Positions 25,171 through 36,350 of a stretch of 64,000 bases of DNA are shown here, one piece after another (within the stretch, counting starts at the first letter, position 1; each line of letters starts with the position of its first letter). Location: NCBI RefSeq assembly GCF_030052815.1, contig NC_079499.1:101962480-102026479 (forward strand), given 5' to 3'. The position numbers and the translations under genes are program-made. The notes under the pieces were generated by a model. The model saw only the letters and a list, made by a program, of their open reading frames with translations. It was not told the origin of the DNA and made no database searches. The stretch comes from Hevea brasiliensis (Eukaryota > Streptophyta > Magnoliopsida > Malpighiales > Euphorbiaceae).

Positions 25171-26040
25171 GGGTGTTTGTTGCACATTTTAACTTCCTTT
25201 TTTTTTTCTTTTTATTTTTAAATCCTTAAACTTTTTAGGCTATTTTTATGAGGTCCAAAAACTAATTTTCAATTAGGTCTAATACTATTTTAATAATCAT
25301 GTTGTCCTTTGTAACAACCCAAGAGGAGGGGGGTGAATTGGGTGTTAATTAAAAAATTTGAAGGTTAGGAGGTATTTTTGAGAATAAGCACAAGGAAAAG
25401 GAAAAAGAGAAAACACAAGAATTTATAGAGGTTCAACTCTTCCAAGCCTACGTCCTCTCCTCAGGCTCTCCTTGAGAGTTAACTCTACTATAATTTTTCT
25501 TTGGGTGAAGAATAAACCCCTTACAAAACTACAAGAGAGAACCCTTACTCTTTTACAATTCCCTTTTCTTACAAAAGCATTTGAATGTTCTATCACACTC
25601 AAGTTACAATGAATACTCTCAACAACTTTGAAATAACTCTTTGAACTAAAAAATTATAGCTTAAACAAACAAGCTCTCAAGAATTAATTATGGAAACTCA
25701 AGTTTAGAGAGAGAAAGAGGGAAAAGCTTTAAAAAAATAATAAATTCTGAAAAATTAATTGTTGTACTTGCTTCCAGTTATAAATGGTCTCTATTTATAG
25801 TTTTGGCAAGAAAATAACCGTTGGGGGTGCATTTAATGCAAATATAGCCATTCAACCACCCAAAACCCCATTTTATCGAGTTCAAGAAGTTCCTTACTTC
25901 GGTTGTCGAAGTCCCTTACTTCGGCTACCAAAGGTGGAGGTGCCAAAAACTCACTTTTGAAAATTTGACTTCGGCTACTGAAGTACTCTTTGGATAAAAA
26001 TGCAAAAAGCCTTCAAAAACTCATAACTTTTTATCCCGAA
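24670..26040. other. Intergenic, repeat-derived, no gene
   Basis: Up to about 25100 the sequence is non-coding and unrecognised. From about 25316 a segment beginning CAACCCAAGAGGAGGGGGG, with later CTTCGGCTAC repeats (25900-25980), looks like a dispersed plant repeat of the kind found in many genomes. Its superfamily is not determined. The Tat/Ogre element T2 is inserted into it at 26040/26041. Confidence 0.5.
25123..25167. repeat. (AG)n microsatellite
   Basis: About 22 AG dinucleotides. Confidence 0.95.
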
Positions 26041-26649
26041 TGTCGACACCATATTTTGGCCGATCACCGAAGTCAACGAACTTTGAAAATTAACCCCCAA
26101 CCGACATTCTTCAATTACAAGTAACTCAATCAGGAAATAAATCGATCCCGCATCTAGTCGGATGCTTTTCGATCTCTCGACAAAGGAGATCAAACTAATA
26201 TCAGGTCTCCATGCCATCCAATCTCATTTCCGATCTCTCATCAAAGGAGATCAAACCAATATCATGTCTCCATGCTATCCCGTCTTATTTTCGATCTCTC
26301 CTTTATAAATATTGTGGAAAATCGTTTAATAAAGTTAAGGTTTCAGTTCGACTTAATGGTGTTTCTGATCTTAAGTATTCAAATCAAGTTTCTAATTTTA
26401 ATGATTTAAAGTTCTATCCATTGTTTGGTCTCGGCTTAGGCCGATCTCATGGTTACAATGTTTTTCCAACCTCTTATACTTGGATTAATAATCTCTTTTA
26501 AGTTTGATGTCCTAATATGTTCAAACAATCAAGCACTCATACAATTTGAATACTTTCCGATCTCATCAAGAAATTGAACAAAAGGGATTTCATTTCATCT
26601 CAAAATAAAAGTACAAGTCATTCAGCTGGAGGGTCACCCCCAGCCTGTT

Positions 26650-28456
26650 CTACATTAACATTTCGCTCATCCTCTCTCTCTCTCTCTCAGTTTCCTCCTT
26701 GCTCCCCTCTTCATCTCTGGGAGCAAGATCCACAATCCAGGAGAACTCTTCCCCAGGATAACGCCTCTCGACCTCGGCCAGAAGATCGCTGTGTGCATTC
26801 ACATAAGCACCAGCTTCCCTCATCACAACCTCTTCTTCCTTCGCTTTAAGCTCCTCAGTAAGGCGAGCGACGTCGGTAATTTGAAGTGACCGAGCTTCCC
26901 CAAGTTCATGAGCCTGTTCGGTCATCTTATCGTCATAGGATTTTATCCGACCTTCGATTTCAGCAATGTAGTCTTGGGCAGATGAAAGTTGGGCTCGGGC
27001 GAAAGCTGCATCCTGGACCGCTTTCAGAATCTCCTGCCTCAGAAGATGAGCCTTTTCCCTGATTATGTGCTGGTTCACCAGGCTCTCTACGCTCAAACTC
27101 ATCGTCTGAGCCAGGAGATCGTCAATGCTACCTGAGGTCAGCCTGTTCCGGTCCTCCAAGAGGCATATGGTAGCACCCAGAACTTTGGCCAAGCCCGGAT
27201 TCTCCCGAATGGATTGGTTCTTCTCCAGAGAATGAATGAGGACTTGGGCACCATGAGAAAGGGTCCTCACAGTAGGTTGGGAAGACTCCCCTTCAGCACT
27301 TGAAGGAACAGGTGGAGGTGGTGGCTCTTCTTATCGAGGGGGAGAAAGAGCTACCTCTATTTCTGGGACCAGTTGTCCCGAAGGTCGGGACGAGTCTCCC
27401 GGCACTTCTCCTTGGCATTTGTGATGCCGCGGCGATCTTCATTTCTCGTACCTTCCAGGAGACTTCTCTTTTTCGCTTATGGCTCTCCTTTGCGCCTTCA
27501 CCTCTTTCATTTCTGCACAGAAAAACAATTAGTGAGATTACCTAAATCGGGAGACTAAATATTTAGGTTATACCGGTCTCGGGTCCGAGGTCAAAGAGCT
27601 GCAGTTCATAGTCTTCATTGGCGATCATCCACATTAGCCACCATCTCAGCTCGGCCATAATAGCGTATAAGCACAAATACTTATGAGTGGCCGCCTGATC
27701 CTTCAATTCTATTACCATGGCACCCTCGTCCCTACTTAGGGCGACCTTTTTTGGAATTGATGGGCCCAGATATTGCCAGCTACACGGGAAACCTTCAAAA
27801 CCGTTCAGAATCTTGCTCCTCAACATAAAGAAGCGATTCTTCCAATTCTTCAGTGAAGAGGGGAGATCGATAAAAAACCCACAGTGCTGTTTGGCTTGGA
27901 AGAACCAATACTCGTCGTCCTTTCGACGAGTAAGTCTATGCAGCTTAGCAAAAACCTTCGCTGTAGGCTCGAGCTTCTTGGCTCGGCATAAGCCTCTAAA
28001 AGCCACCAGAATTCGCCATGAGTTCGGATGTACTTGGGCTATACATACGTGGTGGAGCTTCAGAATGTCCTTGTAGAAGTTGTCAAGAGAAAATCGGAGC
28101 CCGGCTTTTAATTGCTCTTCATATATCATGATCGCATCATTTTCTTCAAAGAAGTGATCAGCTCGGTGATCACCATGGCATCTAATAAGCTCGTACGAGT
28201 TGGTCCGAAGATTGTATTCTTGACTAATCAATTACAGATCGGTTTCTTGGAGGACTGACGGCAACTCGTCAATGGGAAGATTTTCTCTCCCAGAGGAAGG
28301 TGTTCGCCTTGATTGTGCCACTTGACCGTAGGCTGAAGCAGAGGTCGTAGGAGGCTTAGGTCGTCCACTTGGCCTGACCACCTCAACTTCGTCCGACATC
28401 CAAGAAATATGGATGGAAGGAGGGCTCGCCGCTCTTTGACCCTCGGCGCCACTCAT
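26650..28456 (-). pseudogene. Antisense gag-like gene inside the 5' LTR (putative gypsy-type transposon domain plus coiled coil)
   Basis: Exon 1 runs from an ATG at 28454-28456 to 27574, and exon 2 from 27512 to a stop at 26650, separated by a 61-bp intron (27513-27573, GT...AG). The central part of exon 1, with QVHPNSWRILVAFRGLCR and later FFMLRS, resembles the plant family annotated as putative gypsy-type transposon (PF04195-like). Exon 2 ends in a long Glu/Ala/Lys-rich coiled coil. Function is unknown; related extra antisense ORFs occur in Tat-lineage elements, but I know of no LTR placement. Exon 1 is broken by a TAA near 28229-28231 where the other LTR has Gln, and exon 2 also has stops, so this copy is dead. 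Confidence 0.7.
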
Positions 28457-30188
28457 TTTCAAAGAAATAAAAGAAGTTTAACTAAGAGAAGGATTAAAAC
28501 CCTTACCAGAATGTGATCGGTGCCGGAAAAACTTGAAGAAACGAGAGAATTTTGAAATTGCTTGCAAAGTGCTAAAAATGACATAAGGGAGCAACTGATT
28601 GACCCTCCCCCTATTTATACCCGTCTGAGCATCTAATGCTCACGAAGTCCCAAGCGGCGCTTCGGTTAGCGGAATCGACCCGCTTTCTTGACACGTCGCG
28701 GGAAAGTTCCAGAAACACAATAATAAAATCGAATAAAATGAGATCGGCTAGCTGGGCTTATCAGGTTGTGATAATTTTCAGAGCCGCAGATCGGCTAATG
28801 ACGATTTAGTTAGAGATCAGATCGGATATGCACATCAGAGATCGAAAATTAACCAATGCGATAATTAAATAATAACCTTCAAATAAAATTTCATTTCATT
28901 TCCAAAAGGTCAGATTACATCATTTGGGCGATCTTAAGAGATCGGATTACATCATTAAGAGAACCTTTAAATGTCAGATTACATCATTTGGGCGATCTCT
29001 AAAGATCGGTGTTACATCCTACCTAGTAAGGACCTATGTCAAAGTCTAGTCTTGTGGCTGAATCAAAAGATGTGTTTGATCAGAAAGCCAACCATAGGCA
29101 TCGGATAGATGTGCAGCTCAGATGGGGTGACTATGACTCTCATGATGATGAATGGAGTCATCGTCGATGTCATCGACTGGAACCGAGCTGCAGTAGGGAC
29201 GCCCAATGTGGTGAGGAGCCAAATGAACTTCAAGAGGCAGTCACCGACATTAAGATTAAAATTAGCAGTACTGTTGCTCGAGATCGGCATGATCGTCGTT
29301 TTCGATCCTGATCAGTAAATTAATCTGGTTCCTTCACTGTCATCAGATATTGTTCTCATGTTTCTCCGATCGCTGGGATCGTAAATTTTCAATTGAGGAG
29401 CAAAGAAAACAGTCGGAAAAAAAATCAAAAGTAGTCACCATAATAGGAATTGTCACCGGAGAAGCTAGAACAAGAGAAATGGAGAAATGGAAGGAGGAGA
29501 AATGAAGTGTGGAGGAGTTTTCTCGCTGGTGCATATATATAAGGCCTGAGCATTTATTGCGTATAGAAACCAAAGCAGATGCATCGGTAACTGAAGAATT
29601 AATTGCTTTGACTAAGGCTGATCGGATAAAGAGGAAGGTTCTGGAATGGGAGAGATCGGGAAGAGATGAGGGGCCGATATGAGACAGATCGAAAAAGAAG
29701 AGGGTCATAATAGAGAGAGCGGAAGGAATAGAGATCGGAAAGCATGGAGAGGATGAGATGACTTCCAATAACTCTCTACATAATCAGAGCCGAGTTAGTT
29801 AAAGCGTTGTAGGCGTGAGCAAATCTTCACCGCACACCTCATTTGCAGAATCGCCCACATTGCTGATAGACACCAAAAACAGTTATGGCAGTTTTGTACA
29901 TCACAATCTCCACCGTTGATCATACTTGTAAGGATGAATCTGGAGCCCTTGGATCAAAAGGCAGACGATAGGTCCGGCGCCTTTTATTCCCAGCCTTTGG
30001 ATCTGTCCTGAAAGGCAAGATCCTGAGCCGTTGGATTGAGAAGAGAAAGGACAGATATTCTGAATAGGATCCCAGTCGTCCATTTTGATTCCTTTTAATT
30101 TTCAGATGTCGGATTATGTCCTTTTAAATCCAAACCTTCCGTATCCCCAAGGGGAAATCCTGACCCTTCATTAGTAGCACCCGTTCCC
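28457..30188. other. U3-like part of the T2 LTR, rich in GATCGG words
   Basis: Apart from the antisense promoter, no domain-bearing frame was seen. AGATCGG or CCGATCT recurs many times, sometimes as short palindromes such as CGATCTTAAGAGATCG near 28924. A 63-bp direct repeat containing TCAGATTACATCATTTGGGC occurs at 28911 and 28974. Confidence 0.6.
28611..28620 (-). promoter_or_regulatory. TATA box of the antisense LTR gene
   Basis: Read on the minus strand this is GTATAAATAG in a GC-richer setting, about 155 bp upstream of the antisense ATG. The 3' LTR lacks it because of the 2.27-kb deletion. Confidence 0.55.
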
Positions 30189-30196
30189 TATAAATA
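30189..30196 (+). promoter_or_regulatory. TATA box of the T2 LTR (sense)
   Basis: TATAAATA in a plus-strand context, followed about 30 bp later by ACTATAGAAGGGACGG. It is the best candidate for the genomic RNA promoter and marks the U3/R border near 30220. The region is deleted from the 3' LTR. Confidence 0.5.
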
Positions 30197-30626
30197 CCTG
30201 CATGCAATACTATAGAAGGGACGGACAGAAAAAAAAGGTAGTGGTAATTATAGTGGAAAGGCTCTGAAATTTAATTCAGTCTTGCTGCTTTGCCATTCTA
30301 AGCTTGCATAAAAATTGAGAAACTCCAGAAACTAATTTTATCGAGTATCTCCATTGATAGAGTTTTCGAACCCTAAAATCCTTCATTTTCAGTTTGTTCG
30401 TCACTCTACCACACCATTTCTGTTCAGTCTCGTTTTTATCACCCCAACATCAACACATTATTCTTTCAGCTTGATCTCATTCTGACCCGGTTTTTGTCGC
30501 TTCGGTTCAACTGCATTTTAACCTGGTTTTTGCAATTTCGAATTAAGCATTCGTCCTTGTATCACCAGCTTTCAACTCTACAATACTTGTGATCTCCAAA
30601 GTCAGTTTGATAGCCTCGACCTCACA

Positions 30627-30635
30627 CAGGTAAGT
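30627..30635 (+). promoter_or_regulatory. Splice-donor-like site in the T2 LTR leader
   Basis: CAG/GTAAGT, a perfect plant donor consensus, about 410 bp after the expected transcription start. The same site is kept in the 3' LTR (63596-63604). Acceptor-like sites TTTCACACAG (ending 44307) and TTCTCCACAG (ending 44947) lie before ORF1. Confidence 0.4.
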
Positions 30636-31109
30636 ACCTAGACTGTCATTTTGTTGAACGCTCGCGCTTTACTTTCTTTGCTTCTATTCTCAAAATTTTC
30701 ACTAAATCCAGTCATACTAAAGATCCCACGTAGATCCCTCAGGCTGATATTTATTCTCTTGAGTTTACTTTTTCCCTTCATAAGTTGACGTTATTTATTT
30801 GTTCTTAGTTTTTATTTCCTTTGAATATAGGTGTTCCGGTTGCGGGTAACTTATAGGTAATTTAGTAGCAATATCCTAACGTGATAGTTTCTTTTGAATA
30901 AGTAAAAATAATCAAAGAATAAATAGGGAATCAGGAGAAAAGTCATGAGATCGGGCTACTAAGTGAGTCTAGGAAATAACATAATAGAGCGGGAATCGAG
31001 ATAAGACTCCAGACTAGTAACCGAGAGAGATCGGATATAGCCAGCTAAAGAGTTCGGACAAGGTAGTTATATACGAGATCGGTGAAAAGTTCGGTCTTAT
31101 GTCACGAAT

Positions 31110-31330
31110 ACTTTAAGAGGTCGGGGGAGAGTTCTTACCTGATCCTTATTCAAACAAAAACACGAAGATCGGAGGAGAGTTCTTATCCGAGATCCTTCAT
31201 TAAAACTTTAAGCCGAATACTTTAAGAGGTGGGGGGAGAGTTCTTACTTGATCCTCATTCAAACAAAACGCAGAGATCGGAGGAGAGTTCTTATCCAAAT
31301 CTCCCATTCAAAACTCTTAATAAAATATAC
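31110..31330. repeat. Two roughly 109-bp repeats in the T2 LTR
   Basis: Two units share GGGGAGAGTTCTTAC, ATTCAAACAAAA and GATCGGAGGAGAGTTCTTAT, with the GAGGT start at 31117 and 31226. Non-coding. Confidence 0.75.
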
Positions 31331-31392
31331 CTAGAGATTGGGAGAAGTTCCCTGCTCGAGTTCTCTTAACTAAATTCAAACTAAATGACATG

Positions 31393-31397
31393 ACCCC
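31393..31397. repeat. Target-site duplication of T1, left copy
   Basis: ACCCC immediately before the TG of the T1 5' LTR; repeated at 43706-43710. Confidence 0.9.
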
Positions 31398-32680
31398 TGT
31401 AACACCCCGTTTGCATAGCCTGGTAGATTTCACTGTTCCGGTGACCGGTGTCGGTCCGGATAATTAAGGGGATTAGAACCACACTTAAGACAATTAGAGA
31501 AGCCATAAACACAAATAATTAGTAATGTTCAATTAGTTAAGTATAAACAAGAAAAACAAAACAAAAGAAGTTAAACGAGCCGAGAGTCACAGCGATGGGT
31601 CTCCTCGGGAACGACTGCAAAGTCATTTTAAACTCAAATTTCGAACCGTAAAAAGTGACGTTGCGGTCCTTAGGACCCTTATGGACACAGTGGAAAAGAG
31701 AAAATCACGAAAAAGAACTGTTAAGTCAGTCAAATAATTAGGTCAGGGAACCGAAAGAAATATGAAATTATTTGCAAACCGGGATGAACCGGCGAGGGGC
31801 AATTTGGTCAATTGACCCCGAGAGCTGACTCCTGACCTAATTGTTAAATAAAATCGGAGAAAAGAAAATTTCCGAATAGAGAATTAAATTAAAGAACTAA
31901 TAGAAAAAAATAAAGAAAAAAGAAAAGGAAATGAAATATGACTTATAACATCATCTAAATGACATCATACATGATGTCAAGAATATAATTTATTTTATTA
32001 AAGTTGACTAAGTCAAAATTTAAAATAATTAGATTTAAAAACAAATAAAAAAGAAATTGTTGGGTTGTCTTCTTCATTTGGCTGAAATCCTCTCTCTCTC
32101 TTCCCTCTCTCTTATTTCATTTTCCACCATTGATAAGTCTCACCAAGCTTTTGAAACCCTAAACTAAACATGCTCTCCCTAAAATTCTCCACCTAAACTT
32201 CATTCTTGCATCTTGAAGAGTATAGAAAGGAAGAATAGAGGAAAGAAAAAGTGTGAAGTTGGAACAAAAAGTGAAGATCAAAGGCTTCACCTAAGGTTGG
32301 TATTCTAACCTTCAATTTCTATTTTAAGTGCATGCTTGTTACTTAAATGAGCTTAGAATTCATTAAATGAAATGAAAGTATGGGGGAAGGACTATTAGTG
32401 AATTTTCGGCCAGCTTAAAGGGAATATGAATTGCATGAATTTAATGGGTTTGAATGAGTTTAGAAACCTTACTTAGTTGAATGATTAGCACTAAAATCAT
32501 TAAATGTAGTTAAATGCATGAGATGAATGAGTTAGGGTTTGAATGTTAGGGTTTGTGAACCAAATTTTGGAAAAATGCATAATTGATATCTTTGACCAAT
32601 TGTGAGATGAAAAATGGTCAATAATGACCAAAAGAGATGTGTGGAAATTGTGAGAATGGAAGTTAAATTCGTAGGGCAAA

Positions 32681-32706
32681 TGGTCATGCTGCTGGCAGCA
32701 TGACCA
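32681..32706. repeat. 26-bp palindrome in the T1 LTR
   Basis: The left arm TGGTCATGCTGC, a TG spacer and the right arm GCAGCATGACCA are perfectly inverted. The 3' LTR copy has one mismatch, and the T3 LTR copy (54170-54195) is perfect. Confidence 0.9.
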
Positions 32707-32886
32707 AACCAACTTTGAAGGACCAAAATGGAAATTTTACAAGTCCAATTGATATGCCACCAATTGGGGATGAAAATAGACATAAAATAGCACAATTTTC
32801 ATTGAGGAACCATGGCCAAAAACTGACCAAAACTTAGTGAACCAATTGACCAAAGTGAAATGAGAGCAGGCTGCCACTGCACAAAC

Positions 32887-32919
32887 TGACCAAATGAACA
32901 GTAATTGTTCATTTGGTCA
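32887..32919. repeat. 33-bp hairpin/palindrome in the T1 LTR
   Basis: Arms TGACCAAATGAACA and TGTTCATTTGGTCA flank a 5-nt loop. It is repeated at 41469-41501, and at 54377-54409 in T3, where the arms extend to 16 bp around one base. Confidence 0.9.
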
Positions 32920-35138
32920 TAACTCGAGCTAGGAAGGCCAAAATGACCTGAAATTTTACCAGTAATTAGATAAGATATAGATCTAAAACTTTCATGAAGA
33001 ACACCAACCCAAATTATGCCATTAACCTAATCAAATGATTGAGCAAAGTTGAGTTACTGAACCTGCAAAACTGCAGATTTCCATTTGAATAGTAAAGTTC
33101 CAATGGCTATAACTCTCTCTAGAAAACTCCGATTTAGGCGATTCTTGAACCGATGGAAACCTAAGACATAGTAGAACATTTCGTATGAAGGAAATTAGAC
33201 CAAATTATGGACTTAACTTGATCAAATTATTGAATGAATTTGGATCAAAAATCTGCCAGAACCTAAATTGCAGCATGAGCGATTGCGTGAGCGATAATTG
33301 TATTTTGGCTATAACTTGAGCTACAAAACTCCAATTGGGGTGATCCAATAATGAGAATACACTTAAGATAATAAGGAACATTTTCTGTGAAGGAAGTTTT
33401 TCCAAATTCCAATAGTAAAAGGGCCAATAGAACAGTGCAACTTGGAGCACCAAAACTGAAAACTTGACAATTTGGCCAAAAGGATTTAAGCTTTGAGAAA
33501 GTGACCAAAACCAACAAATTTAATGACCAAAATGTGGTATGTGGGTGAAATTGGAGTTCTCATACCTATTAAGCCTTATAAAGTCAACTATTTGACTTGA
33601 ATAGTGTAGTGAATAGTAACCCGAAACACAAAAATTTCGAGAACATCGAATTTAACACGTTAGAACTAGGTAAATGTGAAGCTAAATTTATTTTGGATTT
33701 GTGTTAAGTTCTAGTACTGAAACATTGTAAAATTGTGTGTTTCAGTTGAAAAGAATATCGGGAAGGAACCCGAGGAACCGAGTCGAGGCTAGGGGACAAC
33801 TCGCTTGAGGTTTGTGCACAACACTACTATGCCTTAAAATTTATTGATAAAGTGAATGAAATATGCATTTTTACTCTTGCTTTGAAATTGTGAAAGTTAT
33901 TGTGATCTTATTCAGGATGTTTGATTTAAATTGTGAAAGTTATTGTGTATATTTAAAATGGCAATGTTTAGCAAATTGTTAAGATAAGTTTTGAAACCAC
34001 AGTGTCATGACCATATATTTGAACACCTCACTAGCACGACTAGTGGGGGTAATTAGTTTCGAATTTTGATTCCTTCTCTGGAGAAGTGTTGAGGTGTGCC
34101 AGTAGAAGAGGATGTGAATGGATATCCATATATTTGAGCTAGATAGCCTTGTGATGTGATTTCTCTTTAGCCTCTGGCTATTGAGATTCTATTTGTTTCG
34201 AATGGTATGATCTAACTGTGGGTTTTATGAAATGTGTTTTGATACTTCGAAATGAACGTGGTTTGCATTAAAATCTCATAATTCATGTTTTGTGTTTAAT
34301 GCTCATGTTTAGTTAAATTTTTGAATAAATGTGATTTTATTTTTGCATAAAGATTATTTTAGTATGTTGTGCACCACTGAGTCCTAGTACTCAGCGATAG
34401 CTTTTATTCTTTATGCAGATCTGAGAGACTAGAGGAGCAAAGCAGATCGAAATGCTAAAGATTGAGGATCATTTAGCCTAAAGTCTTCGGGTATAATTTA
34501 TACCCTAATTGTAAATATTTCTTTTGATGTATATATTGCACATAAATGTATGGACATGTAAAAAATGGGTCTTGAGCAGTTGTATAAAATTTGTGTAAAG
34601 TTGTAATATATATTGTAGTTTGAAATTCTCTTAATGTAAATTTTATAATGATCTATTCAAATTGTTTTGTTTATAATGAAATAGGAATGGAACTATTTTA
34701 TTTAATTTGAATGAAATGGATTGTTAGTATTTTGATGATCATTGGATACTGGATTTGAAATTGAAAGTTGATAAATGTGTTGAGAAATTGTTGAGATTGA
34801 GTTTGAAATTAGAAATTGTTGTTGAGAAAATTTTTAGAAGTGCTTTTTACAGGTATTTGAAGAGCTGTTTTCTCAAAATACAGAGGGAACTCTGTCAAAA
34901 TTTTTATAAAATTTGCGGAAAAATAAAATGGGCTAAAATTTCCAACTAGCTTTCAACTTAATTACATGTTTAAAATACTTATTAAAAATGCTCACCACTT
35001 ATCAAAAGTAAGAAAATTGTTCTAAAATCCCTTGTAGGATACTTAATGAGTTATCGGTAGGTGAAGCTCGGTAGTTCATTAGGTATTCTACGGGATCATG
35101 TTATGCCTTACAGAGGGATAAGGTGTGACATGTTTTAG

Positions 35139-35150
35139 TGGTATCAGAGC
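35139..35150 (+). promoter_or_regulatory. T1 primer-binding site
   Basis: TGGTATCAGAGC, complementary to the 3' end of initiator tRNA-Met, the usual primer of plant chromoviruses. It lies 8 bp after the LTR end. Confidence 0.92.
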
Positions 35151-35320
35151 AAGTTTTTGAAGTATGTTTTAACCTATGAATTTGTGTCTTTTCTTTGTTA
35201 AGTATAACTGCTCAATGTCCATAATTGTTACATACAGTGCATTACATTATGAATATGAACTAACGGAGGGAAATCTCCATGTGTTATTTGTTCAGGAGAT
35301 ACCCTACTCCAGACTGTTAT

Positions 35321-36350
35321 GGAAGAAGGGGATCGCTCAGTTGAGCGATGCTGTTGAGGCACAAGGAAGCCCGGCTTTACCGAATGTTAGTGGGTCGTGA
35401 CACCACCCCACAAATGCAGATTCCTACCGCGGTTTACAACAGATGGCTGCGATGTTTCAACAAATGGTTGGGGTATGCTTGCTCAAGCTCCACCCCAGAG
35501 ACCTGTGAAACAACCACTGTCTCCAGCCAGACAATATGATAAATTACTGAAGTATGGGGCTGCAGAATTTAAGGGTACAGTGGACCCTTTAGAGGCAGAG
35601 CAATGGCTTGAAAGAATGGACAGAGTATTTAAAAAGCTACATTGCCAAGATGAACTGAAGTTTGAGTACTCTGTGTCGCTACTGCAAGGGGATGCGTATG
35701 ATTGGTGGAAGACCATCCCCCACAGCTTGGCTGAACCACCAGTGTTGACCTGGGATGACTTCATTAGAGAATTCAGACAGAAATACATCCCAGATGCATA
35801 TGTTGACTAGAAACTGCAAGAATTTTTGAGTCTGAAACAAGGAAACCGATCGGTGGCAGAGTATGAGAGGGAGTTCTCCTGCCTGAGTCACTATGCGGGG
35901 AGTCTCCTTACTACCAGCAAGGCAAGGTGCAAGAGATTTGAGACGGGTTTGAAGCCCAGCATAAGGATGCAAGTTGTGGGATTTCGACCACGGAACTTCT
36001 CGAGCTTATGTCTCAAGCACTTGAACTAGAGAGAATTGAATCGAAGCAACCCAGTGAAAGAAAAATCGAAAAAGTGAGAAATCGAGAAAAAGACAAGGGG
36101 AAAAATCGGTTGAACGAGTTACGTGCTACCTCTGGAAAGAAAGAAGTTTAGTGGACCCAGCGGGTCGAGGTGGAAGATTTGGTAGGGAGCGATTCTCGGA
36201 CGAGACCCCTAGGTCCAGTCGTGATCGGCGAGGTTCACATTCGCGCCCTTATGAGACTTGTGGCAAGATTCATGGGAGTGCTCTCGAGCCACTGGAGCCT
36301 GCTTTAACTGCGGAGGCAAGGGCCATATAGCTAAAGACTGTACTAGTGCT
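35321..36350 (+). pseudogene. T1 Gag, broken
   Basis: The retrotransposon gag core lies in the frame 35397-35810 (KYGAAEFKGTVDPLEAEQW, then LLQGDAYDWWKT) and continues at 35826-36029 (LKQGNRSVAEYEREF). A CX2CX4HX4C knuckle (CFNCGGKGHIAKDC) is at 36300-36341. Breaks: TAG at 35808-35810, a frame change near 36000, and a damaged segment at 36030-36250. Gag would assemble the particle. The N-terminus starts around 35321, but its frame is also disturbed near 35355-35400. Confidence 0.88.

Larger units (their letters stand above)
31398..35130 (+). repeat. T1 5' LTR
   Basis: It starts TGTAACACCCCG and ends GGTGTGACA. It contains two strong palindromes (32681-32706 and 32887-32919) and three degenerate repeats of about 190-200 bp with the core TATAACTNNAGCTA (near 32919, 33109 and 33311). 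The short open frames inside it are not supported as genes. Confidence 0.95.

Noticed and set aside
27717..28076. Plus-strand frame of 119 codons opposite the antisense LTR gene
   Set aside because: It is a shadow of the minus-strand exon; only the minus-strand product has recognisable family features and a compatible intron.
29036..29318. Overlapping short frames in the T2 LTR
   Set aside because: They have no domain and lie in the segment absent from the other LTR, so they cannot be tested; the frames overlap each other on both strands.
32500..33517. Minus-strand frames repeated in all chromovirus LTRs
   Set aside because: They are rich in aromatic residues, lack domains, and recur only because the LTRs are copies of each other.
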